Assembly: GCA_016235545.1 (NCBI GenBank) | Contig: JACRKB010000247.1 | Location: 1 to 39,260, forward strand | Direction: 5' to 3' | Length of the DNA: 39,260 nt | From: Verrucomicrobiota bacterium | GTDB lineage: Bacteria; Verrucomicrobiota; Verrucomicrobiia; Limisphaerales; SXTU01 | Part shown: piece after piece, positions 8,154-16,350 of the stretch | How positions within the stretch are numbered: the stretch's first letter is position 1 | How the letters are laid out: each line of letters begins with the position of its first letter | Translations under genes and position numbers: made by a program | The notes under the pieces: generated by a model | The model's database searches: none | Seen by the model: the letters and a program-made list of their open reading frames with translations, nothing else | What the model was told of the DNA's origin: nothing

Positions 8154-8186
8154 TGTCATTACAACCTTTTCTGCGTTGTAATGACA
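8154..8186. promoter_or_regulatory. Candidate operator: perfect 12-bp inverted repeat
   Basis: TGTCATTACAAC (8154-8165), a nine-base spacer, then GTTGTAATGACA (8175-8186): both arms match perfectly. It lies 32 bases upstream of the repressor start and 46 bases upstream of the porter ATG, where a divergent operator would be expected. Each arm also contains TGT-N4-ACA, a partial palindrome of the kind one winged-helix dimer contacts, so two dimers could bind side by side. Binding is inferred. Confidence 0.7.
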
Positions 8187-8231
8187 AAATCTTGCGCCGT
8201 CGGTTGGTTCAGCTACAGGCTGAGGACAGTA

Positions 8232-9557
8232 ATGAACTCACGCCTCATTCTTTGGTCCTTCGTCTCCGCGCTCGCGGGGTTTCTGTTTGGATTCGACACG
8301 GTGGTGATCTCGGGAGCGGAAAAGACGATCCAGTCGCTGTGGAGTCTGAGCCCCGCGATGCATGGCCTGGCGATGGGTGCAGCGCTGTGGGGCACGGTGC
8401 TGGCCTCGCTGGTGGGGAGCTGGCCGACGGATCGGCTCGGTCGGAAGAAGACGCTGCTATGCATCGGGCTGCTGTTCCTCGTTGGCTCGCTTTGGTCGGC
8501 GCTGGCCAATGAGGTGTATTCATTCATGATAGCGCGCTTTCTTGGCGGCATCGCCATCGGCGTGTCCACAGTGGCGGCTCCGCTTTACATCTCGGAGATT
8601 TCGCCGCCGGAGAGTCGTGGCCGACTGGCGGGCATGTTTCAGCTCAACATCGTCTTTGGCATCCTGGCGGCCCTTGTTTCGAACTCGTTGCTCGTGAACG
8701 TGGGCGAAAACTCCTGGCGCTGGATGCTCGGCATCATGGCGGCGCCGTCTTTGCTCTATACCTTCGCTTGCTTCATCATCCCCGAGAGCCCGCGCTGGCT
8801 TCTCTCGCGCAAAGGTGACCGTGCGGAGGGTGTTGCTGTGCTGAAACTTATCACGCCAAACGCCACCGCTGCCGAACTCGAAGCCAGCGCGAACGCGATG
8901 ACCACCGCCAGCGACGAGGCGGGCTCCCCGCAGAGATTCTGGCGGGGTGGCATGAAGACGCCGATCCTCATCGCCTTCCTCGTGGCCTTCTTCAATCAAC
9001 TCTCCGGCATCAACGCCATCCTCTACTACGCGCCGCGCATCTTTGAACTCACTGGCCTCGGAAAAAAGACGGCGCTGCTGCAATCCGTCGGCATCGGTGT
9101 GACAAATCTCATCTTCACCTTCGTTGGCTTGTGGCTCATTGATCGGCTGGGCCGGCGCACACTGCTCTACATCGGTTCGTTTGGTTACATCGCCTCGCTT
9201 GGATTGTGTGCATGGGCCTTCTTCACTGAGCACTTCGCCATCGTGCCCGCGTGCATCTTTGCCTTCATTGCTGCCCACGCCGTTGGTCAGGGAGCGGTTA
9301 TTTGGGTGCTCATTTCGGAGATATTCCCCGACAAGTTCCGCGCCATGGGTCAGTCGCTCGGCAGCTCCACTCACTGGATCTTCGCCGCGCTGCTCACCAG
9401 CTTCTTCCCGAAGATGGTCACGGCATTCCCGGCGGGCTGGGTGATCCTGTTCTTCTGCTTCATGATGGTGCTGCAACTCATTTGGGTGAAACTCATGGTG
9501 CCTGAAACCAAGGGCCGCAGCCTGGAAGCAATCCAAAGAGACCTCGGTGTCTCATGA
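8232..9557 (+). CDS. MFS sugar porter (sugar:proton symporter)
   Basis: Sugar porter family of the major facilitator superfamily, 441 residues with about 12 membrane segments. Family marks present: GFLFGFDTVVISGA in helix 1, DRLGRKKTLL after helix 2, PESPRWLL at the end of helix 6, QLSGINAILYYAPRIF in helix 7, DRLGRRTLL after helix 8 and PETKGRSLE at the C-terminus. The ATG at 8232 follows a weak GAGGACAG ribosome site; an earlier in-frame start would lie inside the operator palindrome. Its stop overlaps the kinase start (ATGA), so the two are coupled. It imports a free sugar for phosphorylation by that kinase; the exact sugar is not readable. Confidence 0.93.
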   Translation: MNSRLILWSFVSALAGFLFGFDTVVISGAEKTIQSLWSLSPAMHGLAMGAALWGTVLASLVGSWPTDRLGRKKTLLCIGLLFLVGSLWSALANEVYSFMIARFLGGIAIGVSTVAAPLYISEISPPESRGRLAGMFQLNIVFGILAALVSNSLLVNVGENSWRWMLGIMAAPSLLYTFACFIIPESPRWLLSRKGDRAEGVAVLKLITPNATAAELEASANAMTTASDEAGSPQRFWRGGMKTPILIAFLVAFFNQLSGINAILYYAPRIFELTGLGKKTALLQSVGIGVTNLIFTFVGLWLIDRLGRRTLLYIGSFGYIASLGLCAWAFFTEHFAIVPACIFAFIAAHAVGQGAVIWVLISEIFPDKFRAMGQSLGSSTHWIFAALLTSFFPKMVTAFPAGWVILFFCFMMVLQLIWVKLMVPETKGRSLEAIQRDLGVS

Positions 9558-10519
9558 ACAAGCTGCGCATCCTCTCCTGCGGCGAAGTGCTGTGGGATCT
9601 CTTTCCCGATGGCGTCCGCTTCGGCGGTGCACCTGCCAACTTCGCCTGCCATGCGGCGATTCTTGGCGGTGCGGTGACGATGCTCAGTGCTGTTGGCAAT
9701 GACGAGCGTGGTGATGAAGCCATCTCGATCTTGAAGGGATTCGGCATCAATTCGTCGTTGGTGCAACGCATCGCCGATGCACAGACGGGCAGTGTCAGCG
9801 TGAGCCTGGATGCGGCAGGCAAGCCAAGTTTTAAGATTCACGCAGACTCCGCGTGGGATCACATCGCTTGGACGGAAGCACTGGAAGAACGCATCGCGGG
9901 AGTGAACGCCATCTACTTCGGAACGCTCGGCCTGCGTGGTGCGACTTCCCGCGCGACGATGCAGCGAGCACTAGGCATCGCCAAAGCTCACGGCATCGTT
10001 CGCGTGCTCGATGTGAATCTGCGCCGGCCCTTCTACGACGCCTCCCTCATCCGTGAGTCCATCGCTCGGGCCAGTGTGTTGAAACTGAGTGATGACGAGT
10101 TGAGCGCAATCATTCTCGCCTGTTGCGTCACGCCGGAGACAATGCCCGAAGACACGCTGCGGGCTTTGCTCACGCAGTTCGGCCTTGATCTCGTTGTCAT
10201 GACGCGCGGTGCTCACGGTGCGCTCCTCGTGACGGCGGATGCTACTGTGGATCAGCCAGGGATTCTCACCGACGTCGTGGATACCGTCGGGGCGGGTGAT
10301 TCCTTCACAGCGGCGCTCGTGCTCGGACTTCTGCGCGGTGAGCCGTATCCCACGGTCCTCCGCCAGGCCTGCGAAGTTGCGGCGTCCGTCTGTTCGCGTT
10401 CCGGCGCAGTGCCGGACCTCCAAGCCTCTCCTATTCAAGTCTCACCCACTTATGAAGGCTCAACAACCAAGGACACAAGATCAGAGAACCCACACCAGAC
10501 AATCAACAACCCAAATTGA
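9554..10519 (+). CDS. PfkB-family carbohydrate kinase, fructokinase-like
   Basis: The 321-residue ribokinase/PfkB kinase has the N-terminal GEVLWDLFPDG...FGGAPANFACHAA typical of fructokinases and the C-terminal DTVGAGDSF (residues 243-251) with catalytic D249. It phosphorylates an imported sugar with ATP in the cytoplasm; fructose is the best guess from the N-terminal pattern and the GH32-like neighbour. It is translationally coupled to the porter. The last 30 or so residues (after SRSGAVPDL) are polar and look unrelated to the fold. Confidence 0.9.
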   Translation: MNKLRILSCGEVLWDLFPDGVRFGGAPANFACHAAILGGAVTMLSAVGNDERGDEAISILKGFGINSSLVQRIADAQTGSVSVSLDAAGKPSFKIHADSAWDHIAWTEALEERIAGVNAIYFGTLGLRGATSRATMQRALGIAKAHGIVRVLDVNLRRPFYDASLIRESIARASVLKLSDDELSAIILACCVTPETMPEDTLRALLTQFGLDLVVMTRGAHGALLVTADATVDQPGILTDVVDTVGAGDSFTAALVLGLLRGEPYPTVLRQACEVAASVCSRSGAVPDLQASPIQVSPTYEGSTTKDTRSENPHQTINNPN

Positions 10520-10598
10520 TGCCATCACTGCCAAAACACCAAAAACCGCACCCCATCCCACAACCTGGTTTCGTAAAATAGTCACCGAAGGTTCTGAT

Positions 10599-11594
10599 AT
10601 GAACATTGCATACCCAATTATGAAGCGCATCTTCCTCCTTTCACTGGCTGTATTCGTATCAGGGACCGCGCCCCTATGGGCCGGCGATGATAGCCGAGCG
10701 CCTTTGCAGCCGGTGTTCCAGCCGAAAGGGAAAAACGTGTGGGACTTCTGGTTCATCAGGCAGGATGACCTCTACCACGCCTTTTACCTTGAATACCCCG
10801 ACAAGGAAGTGCAGCCCGACCAATCTCAGCGCCATAGCCGCCAATGGGTCGGGCATGCCGTCTCGAAGGATCTGTTGCACTGGGACGAACGCGCCACCGC
10901 CCTGTCGGAAGCCCCTCAGCGTGGCATTGCCACCGGCAATTGTGTCCGCGACGGCGACAAGTGGTTCATGTTATTAACCTACCAAGGCTTCACTCTGGCG
11001 GAGAGCAACGACCTGGATCACTGGAAATGGAAAGGCAAAGCCGAGTTCCCGGCCCGGATGGAGGCGGACTGGCTTGGGAAACCGCTGGCCTTTCGTCCAG
11101 GCGCGGACCCGTATATTTATCCCGAGAAGATCGGTGGCTGGTGGTATGCGACCTTCAATTCAGGAATTGCCGGCGCCCCGGCAAACAAAGCCGGCGCCCA
11201 AGTCATGATGCGCTCGCGTGACTTGGTGAAGTGGGAGCCCCACAAAGTGCTCGCCTACCCTGAACGGTTCGAGCGGACGGAGACCGCGCAATTCTGGGAG
11301 CACAGCGGGCGGTGGTATCTGCAGTTCGGCGGCGTCGCAGGCGACAAACAGCCACTCGACACCTATATCTACATCGCAGAGCGATTCGACGGCCCCTACA
11401 AGGAAGAATCGTGGTCACGAGTCAAGCTGCCCGGCATACGCCATTTCTATCTCGGCAAACGGCTGGTGGCAGTGAATGGTGGCGACGTCTTTGTCGTGTG
11501 CCAGAACTTCGCCGCACTCTCACAGCCGTTTCGCATGACCTATGGAGTTGACGGAGCGGTTTCCTTCTCAATCCCACCCGTCGGCTTGAAATAA
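10599..11594 (+). CDS. Secreted five-bladed propeller glycosidase-like protein (GH32/GH43 superfamily)
   Basis: The start ATG at 10599 is preceded by GAAGG at good spacing; an ATG seven codons later would also give a signal peptide (MKRIFLLSLAVFVSGTAPLWAG). The mature protein resembles GH32 beta-fructosidases: WVGHAVSKDLLHWDERATAL is close to their WGHAxSxDLxHWexxpxAL. Candidate acidic triad: D49 in VWDFWF, D170 in GADPYIY (RDP-like) and E228 in TETAQFW. The classic WMNDPNG and ECP signatures are not intact, so activity is uncertain and GH43-like is an alternative. With fructokinase and sugar porter just upstream, export and cleavage of a fructoside is a reasonable inference. Confidence 0.65.
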   Translation: MNIAYPIMKRIFLLSLAVFVSGTAPLWAGDDSRAPLQPVFQPKGKNVWDFWFIRQDDLYHAFYLEYPDKEVQPDQSQRHSRQWVGHAVSKDLLHWDERATALSEAPQRGIATGNCVRDGDKWFMLLTYQGFTLAESNDLDHWKWKGKAEFPARMEADWLGKPLAFRPGADPYIYPEKIGGWWYATFNSGIAGAPANKAGAQVMMRSRDLVKWEPHKVLAYPERFERTETAQFWEHSGRWYLQFGGVAGDKQPLDTYIYIAERFDGPYKEESWSRVKLPGIRHFYLGKRLVAVNGGDVFVVCQNFAALSQPFRMTYGVDGAVSFSIPPVGLK

Positions 11595-11626
11595 GCTAAC
11601 CGTGCTTCGCGAATGGCCCAACGCAA

Positions 11627-11950
11627 AGGGACGAGCAACTGCTCACCGTAGGTTTCGCGCTGTTCGCCGCCGCCGCGTGTCACAACGCCACGGGCTACGC
11701 GCTGGGGTATGGTTGCGCGCGGTTGGGCGGCATGAACACGGCCGACTCTCGCACTGTCGCCATTGAGGTCGGGATGCAAAATGGTGGCATGGCAACGGGG
11801 CTGGCCTTTGGCGTGTTGAACAGCCCGCTCGCGGCGCTGGCCTCGGCAGTGTTCGGCCCGTGGAGTGTCGTCACATCATCCATGCTCGCCTCGTGGTGGA
11901 GCAGATGGGTGCCTTCAGAAGAACTGAATTTCCACACCAACCAAGCATGA
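11627..11950 (+). pseudogene. 3' remnant of a BASS-family (bile acid:sodium symporter-like) transporter
   Basis: Reading this frame gives RDEQLLTVGFALFAAAACHN, then GYALGYGCARLGG and SRTVAIEVGMQNGGMATGLA, ending SSMLASWWSRW. HNxxGYxLGY and RTVAIEVGMQN are signatures of the last membrane helices of BASS transporters, normally about 300 residues long. Only about 95 C-terminal residues remain; upstream the frame stops at 11597-11599 and the first two thirds are absent, having been replaced by the GH32-like gene. The stop codon overlaps the next gene's ATG (ATGA), a trace of former translational coupling to the sialidase-like gene. Confidence 0.8.
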
Positions 11951-13239
11951 AAACATTCCTTCGCACCTTCGCCATCCTTTGCTTGCTATGGGCTTCGCCA
12001 TCATTCGGACAAGCCCACGAGGCACTATTCTCCGCGATGAATCCGGATCAGCGACGCGCGTTTGAGATCGAGGTAATGGAGAAGATCGCGGACCTCGCCT
12101 TGATCCCGCCGAAGCTGAACACCGCGCCGCTGCCGAAGTATGATTACGACCAGCTCGCCTACGGCATGACCATCGGCATCGCCCGCACGCCGGGCGGACG
12201 GCTTTGGGCCTGCTGGGTGGCGGGCGAGGACGGAGCGAAGGCGTTCTTCGTCTGCGCCGTGAGCGATGACGATGGCGAGACGTGGTCGAAGCCGGTGCTA
12301 GTGATTGACGGGCAGTCGGACAAACTGCCGATGCCGCGCAGCGTGCTCGTTGGCAATCTGTGGACCGATCCGCTCGGGCGGCTGTGGATCTTTTTCAATC
12401 AGTCTATGATGCAGTTCGACGGACGCTCCGGCGTGTGGGCCGCGATTTGCGAGAACCCCGATGCCGCCAAGCCGGTGTGGTCCGCGCCGAAGCGTATCTG
12501 GCACGGCTTCACGCTGAACAAACCCACCGTGCTCAGCAATGGCGACTGGCTCCTGCCCATCTCGCTGAATCGCGCGGGCTTCGGACCGTTCAACGGTGCC
12601 TTCAAAGAGCTGGACCCGTTTCGCGGCGCGAACGCCTTTCTCTCGAAAGACCACGGCGCGACGTGGCAGCGCCAGGGCCATGTGCAGTTCCCGAATCCCG
12701 ACTGGGACGAGCACAGCTTCATCGAACGCAAGGACGGCAGCCTCTGGATGGTCGCGCGCACGGGCAAAGGGCCGATGCAGAGCTTCTCCACCGATCTCGG
12801 CAAAACGTGGAGCACGCCCACCGTGCCGGAAGGCATCAGCCAGCCCGTGGCACGACTGCACCTGCGCCGCCTCGCCTCGGGCCGACTGCTCATGGTGAAG
12901 CACGGCGAGACGATGGACACGAATCGCGGTCGCAAACAACTCAGCGCCTGGCTCTCGGACGACGATGGCAAGACATGGAAGGGCGGACTCATGCTCGACG
13001 AGCGCGACGGCGTCTCCTACCCCGATGGCTTCCAGTCGCCCGACGGCACGATCTACATTTCCTATGATCACAATCGCAGCACCGACGGCGAGATCCTGCT
13101 CGCCCGCTTCACCGAGGAAGACATCCTCGCGAAGAAACTCCTCGGGTCGAAATCGAAGCTCAAGATGCTCATCAGCCGCCCACTGAAGCCGAAGGCGGAT
13201 GCGATCAAGCCGGTATCGACGGCCACCGTGAAGAAGTAG
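11947..13239 (+). CDS. Secreted sialidase-fold (BNR/Asp-box) protein
   Basis: The start gives a signal peptide (MKTFLRTFAILCLLWASPSFGQA). The 430-residue product is a six-bladed sialidase-type propeller with repeated Asp boxes: SDDDGETWSKP, SKDHGATWQ, STDLGKTWS and SDDDGKTWKG. The late YPDGFQSPDGTIYISYDHNR segment is typical of the bacterial exo-sialidase-like group. These proteins are secreted and often act on sugars other than sialic acid, and no sialic acid catabolic gene is nearby, so the substrate is open. It is the first of three consecutive propeller genes in the operon. Confidence 0.85.
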   Translation: MKTFLRTFAILCLLWASPSFGQAHEALFSAMNPDQRRAFEIEVMEKIADLALIPPKLNTAPLPKYDYDQLAYGMTIGIARTPGGRLWACWVAGEDGAKAFFVCAVSDDDGETWSKPVLVIDGQSDKLPMPRSVLVGNLWTDPLGRLWIFFNQSMMQFDGRSGVWAAICENPDAAKPVWSAPKRIWHGFTLNKPTVLSNGDWLLPISLNRAGFGPFNGAFKELDPFRGANAFLSKDHGATWQRQGHVQFPNPDWDEHSFIERKDGSLWMVARTGKGPMQSFSTDLGKTWSTPTVPEGISQPVARLHLRRLASGRLLMVKHGETMDTNRGRKQLSAWLSDDDGKTWKGGLMLDERDGVSYPDGFQSPDGTIYISYDHNRSTDGEILLARFTEEDILAKKLLGSKSKLKMLISRPLKPKADAIKPVSTATVKK

Positions 13240-13273
13240 CAAATCGAGAAAATACTTCTTTCACTCCTCAACC

Positions 13274-13954
13274 ATGAACCAGCCACTGCTCCTCACCCTC
13301 TCCGTGCTCTTCAGTGGTCTCGGTGGTTTAACGCCCGCTGCCGAGCCCACCACGAGCCTCATCTTCAGCAAGGACGGCGGCCAGACCTGGCAGTGGAATC
13401 AACTCACCAAGCCCGAGCGCGATCAACGCCCGGGCGGCACCTATGCCCGCCTCATGGCCTTCAGCCGCAACGATCCGCTGCCCGATCAAGAGCGCTTCGG
13501 CTTCAAGCTCGCGCTCAGCTTCACCAGCGACCTCGGCAAGTCATGGCAAGTCGAAGCCAGCGAGTTCCCCGCCGTCACCAGCGGTCAGCGCCCCGTGATG
13601 CTGCGGCTCAAAGAAGGCCCCATTTTGCTGTGCAGCTTTACCGACCAGGGATTGAACTGGAAGAAGCGCCAAGGCCTCGACTTCAAAGCCGCCGACGGCA
13701 GCACGTTCAAAGGCTACGGCCTCTTCGCCGCCGTGTCGTTCGATGAAGGCAAAACCTGGCCCGTGCGCCGCCTCATCACCCCCGGCGGCCCCGCCCGCGA
13801 CGTGCCCGGCACCGATGGCCGAGGCCTCTTCAATCTCAGCCCCACCATGGCCGAACCCGGCGGCTACCTCACCGCCACCCAAACCCGCGACGGCCGCATC
13901 CAACTCCTCAGCAGCCGCAATCACTACGTCTTCAATTTGGCGTGGCTCAAATAA
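13274..13954 (+). CDS. Short secreted sialidase-like protein (apparent half propeller)
   Basis: The 226-residue product has a signal peptide (to about residue 22, AAEP) directly followed by Asp boxes SKDGGQTWQW, TSDLGKSWQ and SFDEGKTWPV, and ends with RDGRIQLLSSRNHYVFNLAWL, which looks like the normal C-terminus of full-length sialidase-like proteins. The usual family length is about 350-450 residues, so roughly the first half of the propeller is missing while the signal peptide is kept, suggesting an internal deletion. The frame is otherwise clean. It is 34 bases after the previous gene and 14 before the next, so it is part of the operon. Function is doubtful. Confidence 0.7.
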   Translation: MNQPLLLTLSVLFSGLGGLTPAAEPTTSLIFSKDGGQTWQWNQLTKPERDQRPGGTYARLMAFSRNDPLPDQERFGFKLALSFTSDLGKSWQVEASEFPAVTSGQRPVMLRLKEGPILLCSFTDQGLNWKKRQGLDFKAADGSTFKGYGLFAAVSFDEGKTWPVRRLITPGGPARDVPGTDGRGLFNLSPTMAEPGGYLTATQTRDGRIQLLSSRNHYVFNLAWLK

Positions 13955-13968
13955 CTCCCACCCGCACC

Positions 13969-15717
13969 ATGAAACGCATTCTCCTATTCATCACACTGTC
14001 ATCGTCTTGCATGGCAGAGCACTGGCCGCTGGATGCGGTGGATTCCAAGATCGCTGTCCTCGGTAAAGCGAAGGTGGAGAGTGGTGCTCGTGACAAATCG
14101 CTCGTGCTGGATGGCGTGTCGTTGATCGAGCTGAAGGAGACGGCGGCGCTGAATGGCGAGAGCGGTTTCACGTTTTCGGTGTGGTTCAATCCGTATGCGG
14201 TGAATGAGGGGCAGCAGATCATCGCGGGGAAGAATCGCTACTCGCTCAATGAGCGGCAGTGGTCGCTCACTGTGGAGCCGGATGGCAAGCTGAAGGCGTA
14301 TGTGCAGCAGGGCGGCTGGGCGACCCTCGCGAGCAAGGAAACGCTGAAGGCCGGTCACTGGCATCTCGCGACTCTGACTGTCGATTCAGGCAAGGCGGCG
14401 CTCTATTTGAATGGGCAACAAGTCGGTGAGGTAAAGCTGAAGGCATCGATGCCGCACACTCAGGCGCCGATCACGCTCGGTGGCATCAATGACAACGGTC
14501 GGCGCACTCAGACGTTCAGCGGCGCGGTGGATGAGGCGCGATTCGTGACACGAGCGCTGAGCGCGCAAGAAATTGCGGCGAGCTACAAGCCCGTCACGGC
14601 CACGCATGAAATCCCAAAAGCTGCCATCGCGGCTACGCCGCTGTGGGATGAGAAAGTAAAGCTGCCCAGAGACGCTGAGCTGCCCGTGCTGGAGGGCGTG
14701 GAGTTTCATGTCATCAAGAAGAAACGTCCCGACACGGACGGCTGCAATTTCACGCTCGGCGTCGGGCTCGCCTGGCACAAGGGCAGGCTATACGCCTCCT
14801 ACGCCTACAACAAAGGAACTGAAAACACGCCCACCGAGGAGGCGCATACCCGCGTCAGCGACGATGGCGGCAAAACGTGGGGACCGCCCGTGGTGATTGA
14901 TGCGGGCGATGGCGATCTCGCCGTCAGCCACGGCGTGTTCCTTTCACACGGCGGCAAACTGTGGGCCTTCATGGGCGCATTTTATGCACACACTCGGCTC
15001 TACCACCGGGTTCATGCCCGCGGCTATTTGCTGAATGAAACCGCCGGCGCATGGGAGCCGCAGGGCGCGGTCGTGAACGATGGATTCTGGCCGATGCAGG
15101 AGCCGCTGAAAATGGCGGACGGAAATTGGATCATGGCCGGGTTCCGCATCAGCGACCAGTATGGTCAGTCGGGTAACCTCCCCGCCGTGGCCATCAGCAA
15201 GGGCGACGACTTCACGAAGTGGAGCATGGTCGTGATTCCTGCCGCGCCCAATCTTGGCACCATCTGGGGCGAGTCCACGGTCATCGTCGAAGGCAAACGC
15301 ATCCTCAACATCTCCCGCTACGGCAAGAAGGCCCTGGCCCTGCTCTCCGTGAGCGAGGATCACGGCCGCACTTGGACACCCAGCGCGCCGTCGAACCTGC
15401 CCATGGCCACCAGCAAGCCCTACGCGGGCATCCTCAGCACCGGCCAGCGTTACCTCGTCTGCACCACCACTGCGGACACTGGCGGCAGGCGCTCGCCCTT
15501 GACCATCGCCGTCAGCAAGCCGGGCGAGTCCGTGTTCAGCAAAGTCTTCCTCGTCCGCCGCTCCATTTTCCCCGAAGGCCACGGTGTCTCCGCGCCGAAC
15601 ATCGACTTCAGCTACCCCTACGCCATCGAGCACGATGGCAAGCTCTACATCGGCTACACCCACAAGAGCCATGTGGCGAACGAACTGGCGGTGATCCCGA
15701 TCACCAGGCTGCATTGA
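13969..15717 (+). CDS. Secreted LamG-type plus sialidase-fold protein
   Basis: The 582-residue product has a short signal peptide (MKRILLFITLSSSCMAEHW), a concanavalin/LamG-like jelly-roll at about residues 25-205 (FTFSVWFNPYAVNEGQQI, GHWHLATLTVDSGKAALYLNGQQVG and FSGAVDEARFVTRALS are hallmarks), and a C-terminal sialidase-type propeller (about 225-580) with Asp boxes VSDDGGKTWGPP and VSEDHGRTWTP. The jelly-roll probably binds carbohydrate and the propeller probably cleaves a glycoside outside the cytoplasm. It is the last intact gene of the sugar operon; 40 bases on begins a broken 3' copy of the Gfo/Idh gene. Confidence 0.85.
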   Translation: MKRILLFITLSSSCMAEHWPLDAVDSKIAVLGKAKVESGARDKSLVLDGVSLIELKETAALNGESGFTFSVWFNPYAVNEGQQIIAGKNRYSLNERQWSLTVEPDGKLKAYVQQGGWATLASKETLKAGHWHLATLTVDSGKAALYLNGQQVGEVKLKASMPHTQAPITLGGINDNGRRTQTFSGAVDEARFVTRALSAQEIAASYKPVTATHEIPKAAIAATPLWDEKVKLPRDAELPVLEGVEFHVIKKKRPDTDGCNFTLGVGLAWHKGRLYASYAYNKGTENTPTEEAHTRVSDDGGKTWGPPVVIDAGDGDLAVSHGVFLSHGGKLWAFMGAFYAHTRLYHRVHARGYLLNETAGAWEPQGAVVNDGFWPMQEPLKMADGNWIMAGFRISDQYGQSGNLPAVAISKGDDFTKWSMVVIPAAPNLGTIWGESTVIVEGKRILNISRYGKKALALLSVSEDHGRTWTPSAPSNLPMATSKPYAGILSTGQRYLVCTTTADTGGRRSPLTIAVSKPGESVFSKVFLVRRSIFPEGHGVSAPNIDFSYPYAIEHDGKLYIGYTHKSHVANELAVIPITRLH

Positions 15718-15757
15718 GAATTGTCTTGTCCCCCAGTCAGTTCATTGTTTGATGGAA

Positions 15758-16343
15758 ACGCCTCGTGCGCGACGGCATCAACGCCTACGACGCCGTGCAG
15801 GTGCGCGTGGATTTTGACAACGGGATGAGCATCAACTTCCACAACAACTGGATCACGCCGTCCGACTTCGAGGGGCCGGTGAATCAGGGCCACGAAATCG
15901 TAGGGGCCGACGGCAAGGTGGAGAGCGACCAGCAATACCGAGGCTTCCGCTGGTGGAACAAAGGCGGCGGCTCACGCACGAGCAACAACCACTTCACCCG
16001 CGATGTCCTCCGCGCCGACGGCACCAAGGCCTACGTCGGCTACGGCGTGGACAGCCTCACCGTTGGCCTCGTGGCGATCTGCCGCGTGAAGTTCGCCGTC
16101 CCGCCAGCGGGACGCGACGATGTTGCTCATCTCTACCCGACCGCCGAGGAAGCGCGCATCACCTGCGCCATCGTGGACGCCGCCGCCAAGGTGCGCGACC
16201 TGAACTTCAAATACCTGGCCGAAGGCAAAGGCGCGACCGTCACCGCCCGCTTCGGCCCCGACGGCATCACCATCTGCGATCCAAACCGCGCGAGCGAAGG
16301 CGCGGAGAAGGTGTTTCAAAGGATTTATGAGAAGGCGATTTGA
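15758..16343 (+). pseudogene. 3' fragment (about 194 codons) of a Gfo/Idh/MocA oxidoreductase, copy 2
   Basis: From CGCCTCGTGCGCGACGG onward this matches plus-strand 5256-5835 nearly base for base; the encoded C-terminal domain differs at only a few residues. There is no Rossmann domain, no own ribosome site, and the only start in frame is a GTG inside the homologous region, so it is probably not a functional enzyme. A local change replaces AGETRDAVAS of copy 1 by AVPPAGRDDVAH through a small palindromic insertion. The sharp homology edge near 15757, right after the sugar operon, marks a recombination junction. Confidence 0.85.
16097..16114. repeat. REP-like palindrome inside copy 2 of the Gfo/Idh gene
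   Basis: CGTCCCGCCAGCGGGACG forms an eight-base perfect stem with a two-base centre. Copies 1 and 3 lack it, and copy 2 is six bases longer at this place, so it entered after duplication while keeping the frame. Similar GTCCCGC..GCGGGAC palindromes are, from memory, scattered in many GC-rich genomes; I saw no second copy in this window. Confidence 0.6.
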
Positions 16344-16350
16344 GACACGA

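Noticed and set aside
15765-16343. Copy 2 of the Gfo/Idh gene as a functional short protein from the GTG start
   Set aside because: The GTG is an internal valine codon of the parent gene, there is no ribosome site, and the cofactor domain is missing.
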